Shown here: piece by piece, positions 42,428-53,906 of the stretch
Layout of the letters: each line of letters starts with the position of its first letter
Position numbering within the stretch: the first letter of the stretch is position 1
Assembly (NCBI RefSeq): GCF_032854445.1
Contig: NW_027018035.1
Location: forward strand, 45,745-109,744
Length of the DNA stretch: 64,000 nt
Direction of reading: 5' to 3'
Source: Liolophura sinensis
Taxonomy: Eukaryota > Mollusca > Polyplacophora > Chitonida > Chitonidae
Position numbers and translations under genes: made by a program
Notes under the pieces: model-generated
What the model saw: only the letters and a program-made list of their open reading frames with translations
What the model was told of the DNA's origin: nothing
Database searches by the model: none

Positions 42428-42635
42428 GGGTACGTTCTATCGAATTAGAAGTGATACTTTCTAGTATAATAAGGAAATACCACAAAGATCATCTCTCCAA
42501 GATGTGACTGATCTGTGACAGCGAGATATACAGAGTAAGCTCCATTACCTGGATGTAAATAGGTATTAAGACCATCATTGAAACAACAGTTTCTCCTTTG
42601 ACAAAACGTCTACCACGATCTTGCCTTTATTATTA
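42428..42635 (-). pseudogene. LINE-A endonuclease fragment
   Basis: About 200 bases match the antisense endonuclease region (compare 15620-15840), including the stretch for CYFNDGxNTYLHPGNG. It is joined directly to the 5' end of copy 6. Heavily indelled. Confidence 0.65.
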
Positions 42636-43235
42636 GGCTTCCAAACGACCATTGTTCTTGCTCAGATATTTTTTTCTTCTTCTCCGGCAACTGTTTTTCT
42701 TTGTTTTCCGAGAAAACTACTTTTCCGACCTGTGACCCACTTTTCGGGCATATTGGAGCAGTATGGAAATCTAAAAAAAACTTCTCCAGAACTGCTTATC
42801 CGATTGCATCGAAAATTGATATGCATGTACAAGTCTATTGAGGGTGTCAGGGTTGAAAATGTTATGCAAATGTGTTAAGAAATGTGGAAGATCGCTATTG
42901 GTCGCTTTAGTCACGTGATGACATGTTAATGAATTTTGGAAGAATAAAGTAGCAATTAGATGTAGTTTGGCCTGTTGGATACAACCTTGGTTTAAGTTTT
43001 CCCCCACTATGTACACTTTTTCTTTAAATGGCAGTTATAGCTCATTCCAGTGTCACTTTTCAAATGTCACGAGGCCGGACATTGTAATAGCCATGAAGTT
43101 GAATATTGGTCAGTAGATAGATCCACCACAGATCGTCATTTTTGACTGGTAAGACAGCACAGACCAGACTCATGATCAGAACGTCGAACTACGTCGTGTG
43201 GCATACAATATATTGTTAGTCCTGTGAGATTCTCA
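42636..43235. other. Unassigned AT-rich stretch
   Basis: I recognise no gene or repeat here. It contains pyrimidine-rich runs (42670-42720) and short open frames without recognisable motifs. Confidence 0.4.
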
Positions 43236-43664
43236 CGTCCAACACGCCACTATGGCCCTTACTTGGAGAGAGACGGGGGGTCAGATGGGCCCGGTCCGAT
43301 CAATCGGCTTGGTCACGTCTTGCCTGTGCGTAGTCTCAAAATTTCTCCATGACACCACTCCTTAGAGAGTATATGTTATTCCTGAAATTTCGTTTCCCGG
43401 ACTACGTTTTGAGGCGATGGCTCATAGGTCAATACGTGTCTGATGTGTGACCTTATTCACTGGGTGGGGAGAAGAGGAGCTCGTGGTGGGGTTTGCTGAT
43501 TAAGCCGGTTTGCCATCTCTTGGAGTATACCTCCTGTAGAGTGTTTGGTGCATTTTCCCTGTTGGGTATCCCCATGTTCAGGCATCGTCGTTGTTGGCAC
43601 TCCGTGGTGGGAGGGAAACACGTGGGGTGAATTCTGACTTAACATATATTATCTTTCCCGTAAA

Positions 43665-44478
43665 CCTCTCGTCGCACGTCTCTAATATATCTATCCGATC
43701 TTCATTTCAGCCGTCTTCAGGTGCTGATAAAAGAGGAAGAGGTTTTGTCCGACCCGCTGGATAATAGACAGGACAGTTGGATGGCTTTTATCGTTCTCTC
43801 AGCTAGGAGTAAACAGAAACCGGTCTCAATTCACCCTTTGCTGTTCAAAAGGGCTTGAGAAGGCGCAGCAGCTCCTTTAAAATCCATTAAAAAACTACGA
43901 TTCGGCGACCTTCTCATCGAATGTTTCCTAAAACATCAACCTAAAACTTAATTAGCTTTGAAACAAATTTCAGATATGTCTGTTTATACATCCCCTCACA
44001 ATTCACTGAACAGCTGTCAGGGAATAATACGTGATAGGGTTGGTTATATCACTGACTTGTCTAAGAAAGAAATATGTACAGAATTGAAACCACAAGGTAT
44101 TGCCATAATAAGAAAAAGTAAATAATCATTATAAAATCATTATCAATATAGCGTATCAGGAGGCGCTCAAATTAGTCTCGTCCTCTATTACTTTATTGCA
44201 GTCTTCATTTGCCAATGCGGTCAAGCGAGTAGCATCTAGTGCTACTCAAAGTTCATTGACTTGACCCATTGGAACCGAGAAACCTTGTCCTATTTCCGTG
44301 GAAGCTAGTGTTCTTTATTCTTCCTCAACCCACACTACCTCAGCACAACAGAAAAAACCAGTAAAAATTACTGACAAAACTAATAACTCTGAACCTAATT
44401 ACCCCCAAAACATGACAAAAATAAACGTCCAACCACGCACCAGCACCCCATAAATCTCCTGTACGTCTCCCTCCGTGA
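43665..44478 (+). pseudogene. LINE-A copy 7 ORF1 (broken, zinc knuckles deleted)
   Basis: N-terminal sequence like ADKRGRGFVRPAG and IIRDRVGYITDLSKKEI is recognisable up to about 44105. The reading then jumps to KKSK and the post-knuckle segment, so the CCHC region is deleted. The tail (44260-44470) is Ser/Thr/Lys-rich. Its stop overlaps the ORF2 start in TGATG. Confidence 0.65.
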
Positions 44479-44480
44479 TG
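44476..44480 (+). promoter_or_regulatory. ORF1 stop/ORF2 start overlap TGATG
   Basis: CCG TGA closes ORF1 and the ATG within TGATG would open ORF2, paralleling TAATG in copy 2. The insertion that follows destroys ORF2. Confidence 0.55.
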
Positions 44481-44488
44481 TTTATATT

Positions 44489-44811
44489 TTGTTACGACCG
44501 GAGTAACAAATTGACGACCTTATCCAAAAATAAAGAATGGAACAGACAACCGGTGGCAGGTTCCAACTTTTTTTCACCAAGCAATAGGACAGTTGGGGTG
44601 CGCCGATAGATGGCGGTCATTCCGTCACTTACACTCCAAGGTTTATGGTTGCCAACCTTGTCCAGGCAGCTAGCCTGTCGCCGCTTTGAGGAGGCCCGAG
44701 AGCTTCTCCACGCCGTGTCAGTCTCCTCCCGTATATAGTCACGTCATTAGTTGACCTGATGCGCCATCTATCGGCACACATATATATGTACATAGATCAA
44801 AGGTTACGACA
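44489..44811. mobile_element. Probable solo LTR (about 320 bp)
   Basis: It interrupts ORF2 immediately after its start. The ends are TGTTACGACC (44490) and GGTTACGACA (44802-44811), the TG...CA form of LTRs, with a possible short duplication ATAT. Inside are AATAAAG (44527), a TATA-like GTATATAG (44734) and an inverted pair GCCGATAGATGGCG (44602-44615) with its complement at 44762-44775. A MITE is the alternative. Confidence 0.45.
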
Positions 44812-44938
44812 ATATGACAAAATTGTACAGTAGAATTGTCGAGGCTTTAAGGTAAATTTTATTGAAATAACACAGCCAGTCCAATCATCAAATTCTATAG
44901 CCCGTTGTCTTCACAAAACTCACTTAAATACATCTAAA

Positions 44939-47085
44939 TGAATTAATGAATGATTATGGCTTAGAGCCACATCGGCAATATTTCAGCCATATCGTGGCGA
45001 GAACAAAGTGAAAGCACGAGACAATTACGGTTTTCGAGACGATAGCGTGAACATCAAAAGTAAAACAAAAAGCACAGACATGTTTAAAATCAGATAAAAA
45101 GAAAAATAAGACTTACAACTCGAAAACCAGCATATTGTAAAAACAGTTTATCTATAAATATTTCAGACAGTTAAAATTTATATTTTATGATATAGGCCAA
45201 TAGCCTTCAATTAATTTATGACAACATCGTCAGCGATGCTGGCAGATAATTCACATATAGAGTTGACTGTGTAGAATTTTGGCCAAACATGGGCAAAGTC
45301 TACACAGTCAACCAGGATATGTTTGATGCCATATTGGGCAGATGAAATTGTGTGTTAGATGAGAATGCCCGACACGACACCTTGTTAAAACTACTTGGTA
45401 TCGGCGAGACATTCCGCAACTGTAAGAATTGTGGCCAATGACAGGATAAATGGCATGCAGTTTATTATGGATCTGCAAGTCTCATTCACCCTGCCAGAGG
45501 CAACGAATATACTTAAGAATATTTGGGCGAAAGTCAGAATACGGGATTTTAAAAGGAGATACATGTTTATATAGGGCAGCCTTCGCTTCCCTGTCTACGA
45601 CTATATTTCCATGGATACCAATATGACTTGGTATCCATCAGAATACGATATCTTTACCTCTTTTAATCAGTTTTCTATGCAAGGCTATAATCTCAAGAAT
45701 TAATGGATTTTTAAATTTATTATTCTCAATTGACAAAAGACAAGACAACGAGTCAGTGCATATCACTGCTCTCTGGGCACGCTCAGAAGAAACATATGAT
45801 CAGCCCAGGAGTATAGCCCCGGCCTCTGCAGAAAAGATAGAGGATGAAGGCGGTAAACGAAGAGAAGTGACCCGCTGTTCTAAGACAGCCGCATCCGCAA
45901 CTCTGTCCCCATCCTTTGGCCCATCAGTATATATAAATTTGTAATCGGGATAATTAGCCTTGACTTCTGCAAAACTTTGCTGAATTATAAGAAGATTTGT
46001 ATGTGATTTATTATGTTTACGTAGATCATATATCAATTTAGGTTCTGGAAGAAGTCATGGGGGAGACTCCGGAAAAGACACCGGGTCTATGTCCAAAAGT
46101 TTAATGTTGGCTTCCACAATATGGCCCTGTATACAAAGACCAAAGGGAGGGATATTGTTGGGACATTTATTGAATTTAACTACATAACATGGATTAAAAA
46201 CACAGTCGTAGGCAGGGTTTGTTGGATGTGCTTTAAGCTTTGTACCATATTGAAGGCTTAGTTTTATACGTCGGTTATATAAAGAAGGCTCATTTGCCTC
46301 CACGTATAAACTTTCCACTGGTGAGGTTCTACAAGCACCAAGGCTGAGCCTCAAACCTTGATGATGAATAGAATGCAACATTTTAATATACGACTTCCTA
46401 CCTGAACCGTAAATGATGGATGCATAGTCCAATTCAGACCTCACCAGAGACGGATATAAATTAAGTAAAACTAAGCGGTCATCACCCCAAATCGGTGCTT
46501 GACACGACCTCAATTATATCGAGAGCCTTTGTACATTTAGCTTTAGGCATTTTAATATGAGGTACAAAAGATAGCTTACTATCAAAAATTATACCTTAAA
46601 ACTTTTGTTTCTCCAACAATTTTAACCTGTTCACCACAAAAATTAAGCTCAGGGTCAATATGAAGTTTCCGTTTATTACAAAAGTGCATACCAACGGTTT
46701 TAGACGTTGAAAATCTAAAACCGTTTACAGTTGCCCATTTGTCGATTTTATTGAGACAAAGCTGCAACTGACGTTCGATGTTATTCATATTCTTAGCTCG
46801 ATAGCATATCAGGAAGTCACCATCATATAAAGAACCCTCTGTGCCAGATGTTAATGCTTTTGCCAAGCTATTCATTTTTATGCTAAACAAAGTAGGTGAT
46901 AGAATGCTGCCCTGGGGCACACCCATTTCCTGCTCACAAGAGTCATACAGAGTTGACCCAACCCGTACCTTAAACTGACGATTAGATAAAAATTCTGATA
47001 TAAATCAAGGTAATAGACCTTTTAATCCCATATCCGCGAGGCCTTTTAAAATACCATATTTCCATGTGGTGTGGTAGGCCTTTTC
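44939..47085 (-). mobile_element. LINE-A copy 8, 5'-truncated in RT
   Basis: The 3' tail with AATGAATG lies at 44939, then 3' UTR, RNase H (45200-45950), post-RT and RT (46055-47085). It ends at 47085 in the palm region, where the 5' terminus of copy 9 (CTCCGTGGGG) begins. 5' truncation is typical of LINE insertion. Confidence 0.8.
45340..47085 (-). pseudogene. LINE-A copy 8 ORF2, RT end and RNase H (broken)
   Basis: The RT block 46926-46582 has EMGVPQ-like MGVPQGSILSPTLFSIK. The catalytic box is altered (LYDGDFLICYRAKN, one Asp replaced by Gly-Asp order). Thumb sequence NGFRFSTSKTVGMHFCNKRK follows. 46513-46055 covers SLYVEANEPSLYNRRIKLSL; 46036-45800 has the RNase H start FIYTDGPKDGDRVADAAVLE. 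The late RNase H motifs around 45600 are frameshifted, and the C-terminal Cys/His tail lost about 40 bases near 45340. Confidence 0.75.
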
Positions 47086-47745
47086 CTCCGTGGGGTTTCC
47101 GGGGTGATAGGAATAGGACCTCAGCCCTCTAGGCAAGCTTGTCGTTAAAGTCGACTAACCTAGAGCTCTCCTGTGTGAGCCCAGTGAATATAATAGGCTC
47201 AAATCTTCTTGGTTGTGTGAGAGGCAACCGGGGAGCTACCTGTTTGCCGTGGGTTGCGACCCGTAATTTCCGAGGATTGGATCCTGGTGGCTGAGGGCGT
47301 GTTGGTCTTGCTAGATCCTCACGCCCAACACGCCACTTTGGCCCTTACTTGGGGAGAGACGGGAGGTCGGATGGGCCCGGTCCGATCAATCGGCTTGGTC
47401 ATGCCTTGCCTCTGCGTGGTCCCAATTGCTTTTGTCAGCTTTGTAGTTTGTAGTAGTTACATAATTTAATAGAACAATTAGCAAAACCTTTTATATTAAT
47501 GGGAGATTTTTATTCCCATTACCCCCTATGGGGCAGTAATAAATAATAAGGGCAAGATAGTTGAAGACTTCCTATAAGGAAGAAATGTGTTTTTTTAATG
47601 ATGGTTTTAATTCCTGTTTACACCCCGGTAATGGCACTTATTCTGCTATCGACCTTAGTATTACTGATTCGTCATTTCCCCCTAATTTTTTCTACAAAGG
47701 AGCAAGACGATCTTTGTGGTAGTGAGACATTTTACTATTATCCTA
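47086..47745 (+). mobile_element. LINE-A copy 9, leader joined to an endonuclease fragment
   Basis: 47086-47430 is the 5' leader starting at its terminus. It then jumps to endonuclease sequence (47460-47740) with LMGDFYSHYPLWGS-like residues, SAIDLSITDS and a damaged SDH region. All of ORF1 and the ORF2 start are missing, by deletion or because the endonuclease piece is the remainder of copy 7. Confidence 0.7.
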
Positions 47746-48129
47746 TTCCTATTTGCTATTAAGCCGGTAACACACAAGAGAGAAGCGGTCATCAGTTTTC
47801 AATGATGCCGGGCAGACAATCAATATTCCAGGCATGAATTCCATATCAAAGTTCAAATTCGTAGTCCGTGAATCAGTTCCAGGTCAAATAACAATTAAAC
47901 AAGTATCCCAGTCGCGCTTTAATTGCAACTGTTCATAAAGCCATCAAGCTGATGTAATGACCATGGCTACCTTTACGGCCCCTAGCCCCAGGTTAAGCGA
48001 TATTAGATAAAGTTTGGAAATGACGAGCGTTACAGACCTTAACCGATCAGATTGTGATTCAAAAGTAACGGACGATTACGTCTTTCCCGTTAATATGTAA
48101 AGATCTCATACTACGCCATCTATAATGTT
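47746..48129. other. Unassigned stretch
   Basis: I see no recognisable gene or repeat in these 380 bases. They separate the LINE-A mosaic from the Polinton fragments. Confidence 0.4.
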
Positions 48130-48813
48130 ACACATGACATACAAGATAGTTCTGCTCGCGAAAGAGTATGCGGACGTGGTGTCTTCATGGAGGATGCGGT
48201 TGATGGTCTCTCGCAGTCGGTTGACCGGAGTCTGGAGAGCCTCTCGAGTCGCCGCACCAGCCTCGAGGCGGGGGGCCCTTTCATCCTGCAGATTGCTCTG
48301 CGATGCGGCGCCTGGTAAACTCGTCGACGCCTCCAGAGTCAGCCCTTTCCAGTTTACGCTTCTCGTAGGCGATGCGAGCGTCCACCTCGGTTAGTTTGAC
48401 GAGGTTGTTAACGAGCTCTCCCCGGATGCGGTGCCTGGCCTGGTCAAGCCCCCTGAGCTCGAGAGTGAGGTCATCTATAAATCCAAGAACCTCGTCATGC
48501 TCGGCGTCGGTTAGAGCAGTTTCCTACTGATGTGATAGGCTGCGGCAGCTGCAGCCTCCCCCAACTCCCGATTTATGGTCTGAAGGTATTCAACAGCCTG
48601 AGCCCGTAAGCTTGGTTTTACCCGCGTCCAATCGACGAACCCTAAATCTTCTCGAATGGCCTTCCCCCCACCGGGGCCGGCTGGTTCTAGTTGAGAAGCC
48701 GCGATCGCAGCGTCTTTAGTTTCGGTCTCATCCTTGTTTCCAGCCCCGACGCGAATCCGCGTGACGTTCCAGTCCTCAGATCTGTCGATACCCAGGTACT
48801 GGGCCGTCTTCAA
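48130..48813 (-). pseudogene. Polinton D fragment: coiled-coil/TM protein gene of a different family
   Basis: Open block 48813-48511 (MKTAQYLGIDRSEDWNVTRI, then AIREDLGFVDWTRVKPSL) parallels GLGFIDWKRR of the 56285 gene but is clearly diverged. Farther left the shifted frame gives a coiled segment with LRGLDQARHRIRGELVNNLV and DEFTRRRIAE (about 48480-48260). The C-terminal TM region is absent. It is fused near 48815-48845 to the polymerase of copy B, with opposite orientation, so the join is a rearrangement between two Polinton lineages. Confidence 0.65.
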
Positions 48814-48849
48814 GAGGTCCTGGTGGTGGTGGAAGACATCGCTGTTGTC

Positions 48850-51800
48850 TATCGAGAGTACCTCATTTCAGGAAATCTTGATTTCAACGGGGTTAAGTTC
48901 CAATCAGGCCTCAGGGTTCAGCTGCGAAAGGCCCACGCCGATGGCAGTGAAGAGTATACCAGCCCAGAACTCTGCAGCAAACACGAGGCCCTCCTGGAGG
49001 TCGGTGACATTGACGGGGCTCTAGATAAGGTCTTCCCCACAATCCAGGAGGCGCTAGAAAAATGGACGCACCCAGGGTCAGGGTGGGCTGTAAATAGCGT
49101 GCAAACAGTCTGGTTTGACATTGTAAGGTATCAGCCAGTAAGAGGCGGGTCCTACATTCCCCCTACCTGCAGCTGTGAGTAACAAGAAAGCAGTCATCAA
49201 TGACGACGACTGCCTCCGATGGGCACTCCGGTCTGCCTTATTTCCAGCCGCCGGACATCCTCAGAGACCAGCAAAGTATCCCACCAACGATGGTCTTGAC
49301 TTTGGGGGGGATCGACGCCCCCACGCCCATCCTTCAGATCCCTAAACTGGAGGAAAAGAACGATCTCGTCATCAACGTGTTCGGGTGGGACAAGGGTGTG
49401 ATCGTGCACCGTCTCAACAAGCAGCCCGGCAACACGCCCCGAATCAATCTGCTTCTGATTGAGAAGGCAGGTAAATTCCATTATACTTGGATAAGAAAGT
49501 AAGGCGCCAAATCGCAAACACTTCTGCGAGCGCTGCCTACACGGCTAGAAAAGGGAGGACCTGCTCGCGACGCATAAGCTGGAATGCCGAGGGATTGGCC
49601 AGACGGCGGTGAGGTTGGAGATGCTCCAGGAGGGGGAAAACAAGTTCTCCTTCCAGAACCACCACAAACAGCTACCGGCGCCGTTCATCATATATGCCGA
49701 CTTCGAGGCTCTGACAAAAAAGGTTGAAGGCCCGCCGCCAAGCCCCACGAGCCCTGCAGTTACTGCTATGTTGTTGTGCGTTGCGACGGCCACACAAAAC
49801 GCCCCGTGGTATACGAAAGCCCTAACGCGACGGAACACTTCCTCAGACCTCTCCAACAGGAGGAGCGGGAAATCAAAAATGTTCTAGCCAACTCTATAGC
49901 CATGAGGATGACTCCCCAGGACTGGCAGGCCCACAACAACGCCGCAACCTGTCACGTGTGTGAGAAGCCTCTAGGTGCCGATTCTGTGCTCGATCACTGC
50001 CATATCACCGGCAAGTACAGAGGCGTGGCCCATAACGTATGCAGCCTAAAGTTGCGGCTGGGTCCCAAGACAGCCATACCAGCAGTCTTCCACAACCTAC
50101 GGGGCTACGACGGGCACCTCCTGAAGCAAGCCATAAGTCAGGTGGAGGGCCGCATCTCCTGCATCCCCTACAACACGGAAAAGTACATCTCCTTCTCGCT
50201 GGGGCAGCTCCGCTTCATCGACAGCGTTCAATTCTTACCGACTTCCCTTGACAATCTGGTAGAGGCCAACAAACCTGAGGCTTTCCACATCACAGCCCGG
50301 TATGAGCCTGCCGAAGAAAAACGTAAGTAGCTCATGAGCAAGGGCGTCTACCACTATGAGTATATGGACTGGGAGCGCTTCGACGAGTCCAGCCTCCCAC
50401 CCAAAGAGACTTTCTACAGTAAGATCAAAGTCGGAGGCATTAGCGATGAGGACTACATCTATGCGAAACAGGTATGGAAGGCATTTGACTGCACCAATCT
50501 GGGGGACTACACAGATCTTTACTGCCGCACACACATGCTCCTGTTGGCCGATGTGTTTGAGGCCTTCTGGAAGACTTGTTTACGGCAATATGGATTGGAC
50601 CCCGCTCACTACTTTACGAGCCCAGGTCTCTCGTGGGATGCGCTGTTCAAGAAGACCGGGGTAGAGCTGGAGCTGTTGACCGACTACGTCCAACATCTCT
50701 TCATTGAGAGGGGGTTGTGAGGAGGTATCTCCATGGTAAGTAAGCGACACGCCAAAGCCAATAATCCGCAGGTATAGGGATACAACCCAGAAAGTCCAAA
50801 CAGCTACATCAAATACTTAGACGCCAATAACCTATATGGCTAGGCTATGAGTCAGTTCCTTTCAAAGGGCGGCTTTCAGTGGGTAGATGACGAGCGGCGT
50901 CTCGGTGAAACGATTGCTACCCACCCCCACGACAGTCCTTCCGGTTACATCCTCGAGGTCCACCTAGAGTATCCGGTCGGCCTACATAACGCACATAACG
51001 GCTACCCATTAGCCCCGGAGCGTCTGGTGGTCCAGAAGGAGTGGATGTCAGACTATCAGCACAGCCTTCTCGGCAAGAAAGCGCCTACCGAGGTCGAAAA
51101 GCTGGTCCCCAACCTCCGCAACAAGGAACGGTACGTCCTGCACTACCGGAACCTACAGCTGTATCTATCTCTGGGAATGCGCCTGACAAAGGTTCACCGG
51201 GCCCTGAGATTGGTCAGAGCCCTTGGATGAAACCCTATATCAGGATGAACACCAAGCTCCGAAAAAAGACCGGGAGTAAATTCGAGAAGATAATGAACAA
51301 CTCGGTCTTCAGAAAAACGATGGAGAACCTTCGGAAGCGTGTGGACGTCAAGCTGGTACGCTCTGAAGAAGACGACAAGCTCTAACGCTTGATAGCCACC
51401 CGTCTAGTCCTAAACCGACCTATCTACGTGGGCATGAGCATTCTAGATCTCTCAAAGCACCTGATGTACGACTTCTACTACAACACATGAAGGCCCAGTA
51501 CGGAGAGTGCTGCCAGCTCCTCTACACTGACACGGATAGTGTGCTACTCGAAATTCAGACTGAGTTTGTTTATAGGCATATGGCTGAGAATGCAAACCTG
51601 TACGACACTTCAGATTACCCACATGACCACCCTGTGCACAGCGTAGCAAATATGAAGGTCTTGGGGAAAATGAAGGACGAGTGCGCGGGGCGGCCGATCG
51701 CTAAATACATTGGTCTGCGTCCCAAGATGTACTCAATTCTGGAGACGGGTGGAGCCAATATTAAGAAGGCCAAGAGCGTGAAAAAGGGAGTTGTGGAAAA

Positions 51801-52000
51801 GCGCATCCGCCATAAGCAGTACAAAGAGGCCATCTTCGAGAAGAAAATCTTCCGCCACGGTATGGACGTGCTGCGATCAGAGCGCCACCATATCTATGGG
51901 CCTGAATAAGGTCTCACTGTCCCCCTTCGATAGTAAGCGCTGGATCGCCCAAGATGGTGTCCACACCTTGGCTTATGGCCATAGAGATGCGGCTCCTTGA
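48850..52000 (+). pseudogene. Polinton B DNA polymerase B (broken; palm motifs A, B and C present)
   Basis: N-terminal block DFNGVKFQSGLRVQLRKAHA at 48877, then RYQPVRGGSYIP, FGWDKGVIVHRLNKQPGN, and the exonuclease start APFIIYADFEALTKK (about 49690) with the acidic pair intact. The zinc/HNH-like CHVCEKPLGADS...HCHITGKYRG follows, then FHNLRGYDGHLL. The region absent from A follows (50330-50880), including motif A DANNLYG at about 50819 with a TAG right after it. Motif [16 protein letters not shown] has Arg for Gly. Motif C LLYTDTDSVLLEI lies at 51518-51556. Breaks lie at about 49180, 49500, 50328, 50718, 50841, 51230, 51383, 51485 and 51905. Confidence 0.88.
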
Positions 52001-52820
52001 CGGCGCCCACAGGAATGGACATCCTCTTGAAGAAACTACTAGCGTCGTAGAACCCCATCCGGGGGAAGCTGAGTATCGGGAGGCACTATAAGCAACTCCT
52101 CACGAACGAATCCCCGTCGCGGGCCATCCCATATATCTCTAGAGACCACACAGGATCAGTTGAGCGACGGCGACCGCCCTCCAGCTCTCCAGGCTGATGG
52201 AGATAACGAACGCCAAAACCCTCGGGGATCTTCCGCTCATTAAGTCCAACGGGGCGACCCGGAACCGTTGAGGAAGGCTTATGTGGCACCTCTTGTGCCT
52301 TGATGGCGACTTTCGGGTTTTTACCGATCAGTCTCGTCTCATTACTTAGAGCTTCCACAAACAAATGACAGCGGCTTCCTTGTAGCGAAAAGCGACATCA
52401 ACAACTGTCAGCGCGTACTTATACAGCTTCCCGCCTCGCCGATCATGTGGTAGAAATAGAAGAGCGGCTTGGTGGATGTCATTCGGCGTGGAAACATCGA
52501 ACATAGGCCTCGGTATTTTTCTGGGACGGGGCATGTATATCTGCCAGATAGCCTGCTTTTCCAGCCAGGCCCGGGTCACATATTCGGAGATCTTAGCCGC
52601 AGTGGCAAGTTTCTGGATGGCCGTGCGGCCCTTCCAGTACCCACGAGGGCTGTAGTAGATATTAGCCAGGCGAGCAGACACCTAACTAGCCATGTCATCA
52701 AGGTATTCTAGCAGCCCTCTAACAGATTTGCGACGAAAAAGATGTTAATCGTCGCGGCGTATTTGCGTGCGCAAAACCACATCACTACTAAGATTGTGCC
52801 TGTCATATGGCGAGGAGCTC
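52000..52820 (-). pseudogene. Polinton B integrase (core deleted, broken)
   Basis: The start codon position reads ATC (about 52820). The open block 52681-52346 covers the helix-turn-helix-like AAKISEYVTRAWLEKQ and the first catalytic Asp in DVSTPNDIHQAALLF, where the usual QADLLF is changed to QAALLF. After FRYKEA it jumps to ALSNETRLIGKNPKVA (52360), so the core with the second Asp and the Glu is deleted. The C-terminal domain continues to about 52010 with a shift near 52130. It is tail to tail with the polymerase. Confidence 0.82.
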
Positions 52821-52854
52821 GATGGTGAGTCCGGCACAGTCAGTTGGGATTACT

Positions 52855-53299
52855 TGGTTAGTTTTGCGATTCCGTGACTCACACCCCCAACCACACACAT
52901 TCCCAGGATGACAAAGGTCATCTCGCGGTGTTTTTGATCTTCACTAGGCACATAGAAATCGGAGAGCTTTGGCTCTGTGCCCAGCAGCGCCTCGCGTGCG
53001 TCGCGTGTAAGACTCTAGCCCGTGACCCTAGAATACTCGCGGATTGCAGCGTCGACATCCCGGAACGTTTGGACAGCGTGGCCCTGGCGGCGGAGTTCAT
53101 CGTTGATCCAGTCCAAGCGCTCAGTGCGCTTTGGGGCCCATTTTTCCTGGGCGGCTTGGAGCTGCTCTACAGCGCGGTCATGGCGCCTCCGCTCTTCGTC
53201 GACACCGGAACTCCTCAGCATTGAAAACATATGGCTGCTCCCGCGGAAGGCCAAAGTCTTTACGAGGGCGCCGCTCACCATCATTGCGATGGAGGCCAT
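52855..53299 (-). pseudogene. Polinton B coiled-coil protein with C-terminal TM helix (stop mid-way)
   Basis: From ATG 53299 it reads MASIAMMVSGALVKTLAFRG, a hydrophobic N-terminus missing in A, then DEERRRHDRAVEQLQAAQEK and FRDVDAAIREYSRVTG, with a TAG at about 53013. Beyond it the sequence for SDFYVPSEDQKH and the C-terminal helix can be read in another frame to about 52860. Two hydrophobic ends with a charged coil between suggest a membrane-spanning virion or assembly protein (inference). Confidence 0.72.
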
Positions 53300-53301
53300 T
53301 T

Positions 53302-53541
53302 TTACTGGATTATATTGGAAGGAAGGAGCCCTTGTTTAATTAGCAGTTCCTTCGAAAAGATGGCCAGGCCTACATCTGCAATAACTATGCCGACGTCACG
53401 GGGTGTTAAGTCCAACTTAACACCAGGGAGGGCTCCTTTCAGGAACATCTGACCGAGACGAGCGTACCCAGTAGCCAGGACAACACCGGCGTGGTAGGCC
53501 GCGTTGACTAGCACTTTTCCGTCACTGGGTAGAGTAGACCT
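53302..53541 (-). pseudogene. Polinton B small hydrophobic protein (start codon lost)
   Basis: It matches the intact 79-residue gene at 33983. The ATG position reads AGG (53541-53539), and the next in-frame ATG-like start is internal (MLVNAAYHAGVV at 53514 in a neighbouring frame after a small indel). The body GQMFLKGALPG...LDLTPRDVGIVIADVGLAIF is preserved, with a short repeat-like insertion at KLDL. The stop is at 53302. Confidence 0.7.
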
Positions 53542-53612
53542 GCTGCTTTATATAGAAAGGGTCGAGGCGTATATTCAAGGCTTCCAACGGGAGACGGGCG
53601 CCCTCCAGTGGG

Positions 53613-53906
53613 TTATTTGGTGTGCCTTCGTTCCTTCGCAAAATCTGTGGCTACCCCCTCCTTCGTAGAATCCGGCTGTTTCTTGGTAGAATCAGCTGCG
53701 CCAAGTAAAGCAGCCTTTGCCTCGCAAAGCTCGTCCTTGAGCTTTTCAGCCTTGGCCTTTCTCGCTGCAGCACCCGCTCGACCCGCAGCGACTTTTTGGG
53801 GATTCTTCGCAGGGCCTTCATTCGTACAATCCGCTGTCACCCTCTCCTCTTCCATCGGGATTTCCGGGTTCGTTGTGCTCATGTTTTTCTGCATCATTCG
53901 GCTCAT
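53613..53906 (-). CDS. Polinton small basic protein, 97 residues, open
   Basis: An uninterrupted frame from ATG 53906 (MSRMMQKNMSTTNPEIPMEE) to 53613. The acidic head is followed by a Lys/Arg/Ala-rich middle (KVAAGRAGAAARKAKAEKLK) and a Lys-ending tail, so it is probably largely helical. It could condense DNA or act as a scaffold; there is no direct evidence. The 3' end differs from copy A, so one of the two has shifted near the end. Its start overlaps the 3' end of the upstream gene. Confidence 0.65.
   Translation of the reverse strand: MSRMMQKNMSTTNPEIPMEEERVTADCTNEGPAKNPQKVAAGRAGAAARKAKAEKLKDELCEAKAALLGAADSTKKQPDSTKEGVATDFAKERRHTK

Larger units (their letters stand above)
43236..44938 (+). 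mobile_element. LINE-A copy 7 (leader, ORF1, start of ORF2), with an LTR-like insertion
   Basis: The leader begins near 43236 (CACGTCCAACACGCCACTAT) and ORF1 covers about 43665-44478. ORF2 start sequence resumes at 44816 (GACAAAATTGTAC) after a 320 bp insertion. The copy ends at 44938 in the endonuclease N-terminus, where the 3' tail of antisense copy 8 starts. Confidence 0.75.

Noticed and set aside
43457-43645. A 62-residue - strand gene
   Set aside because: It lies antisense in the LINE-A leader with no recognisable domain and no support from the other leader copies.
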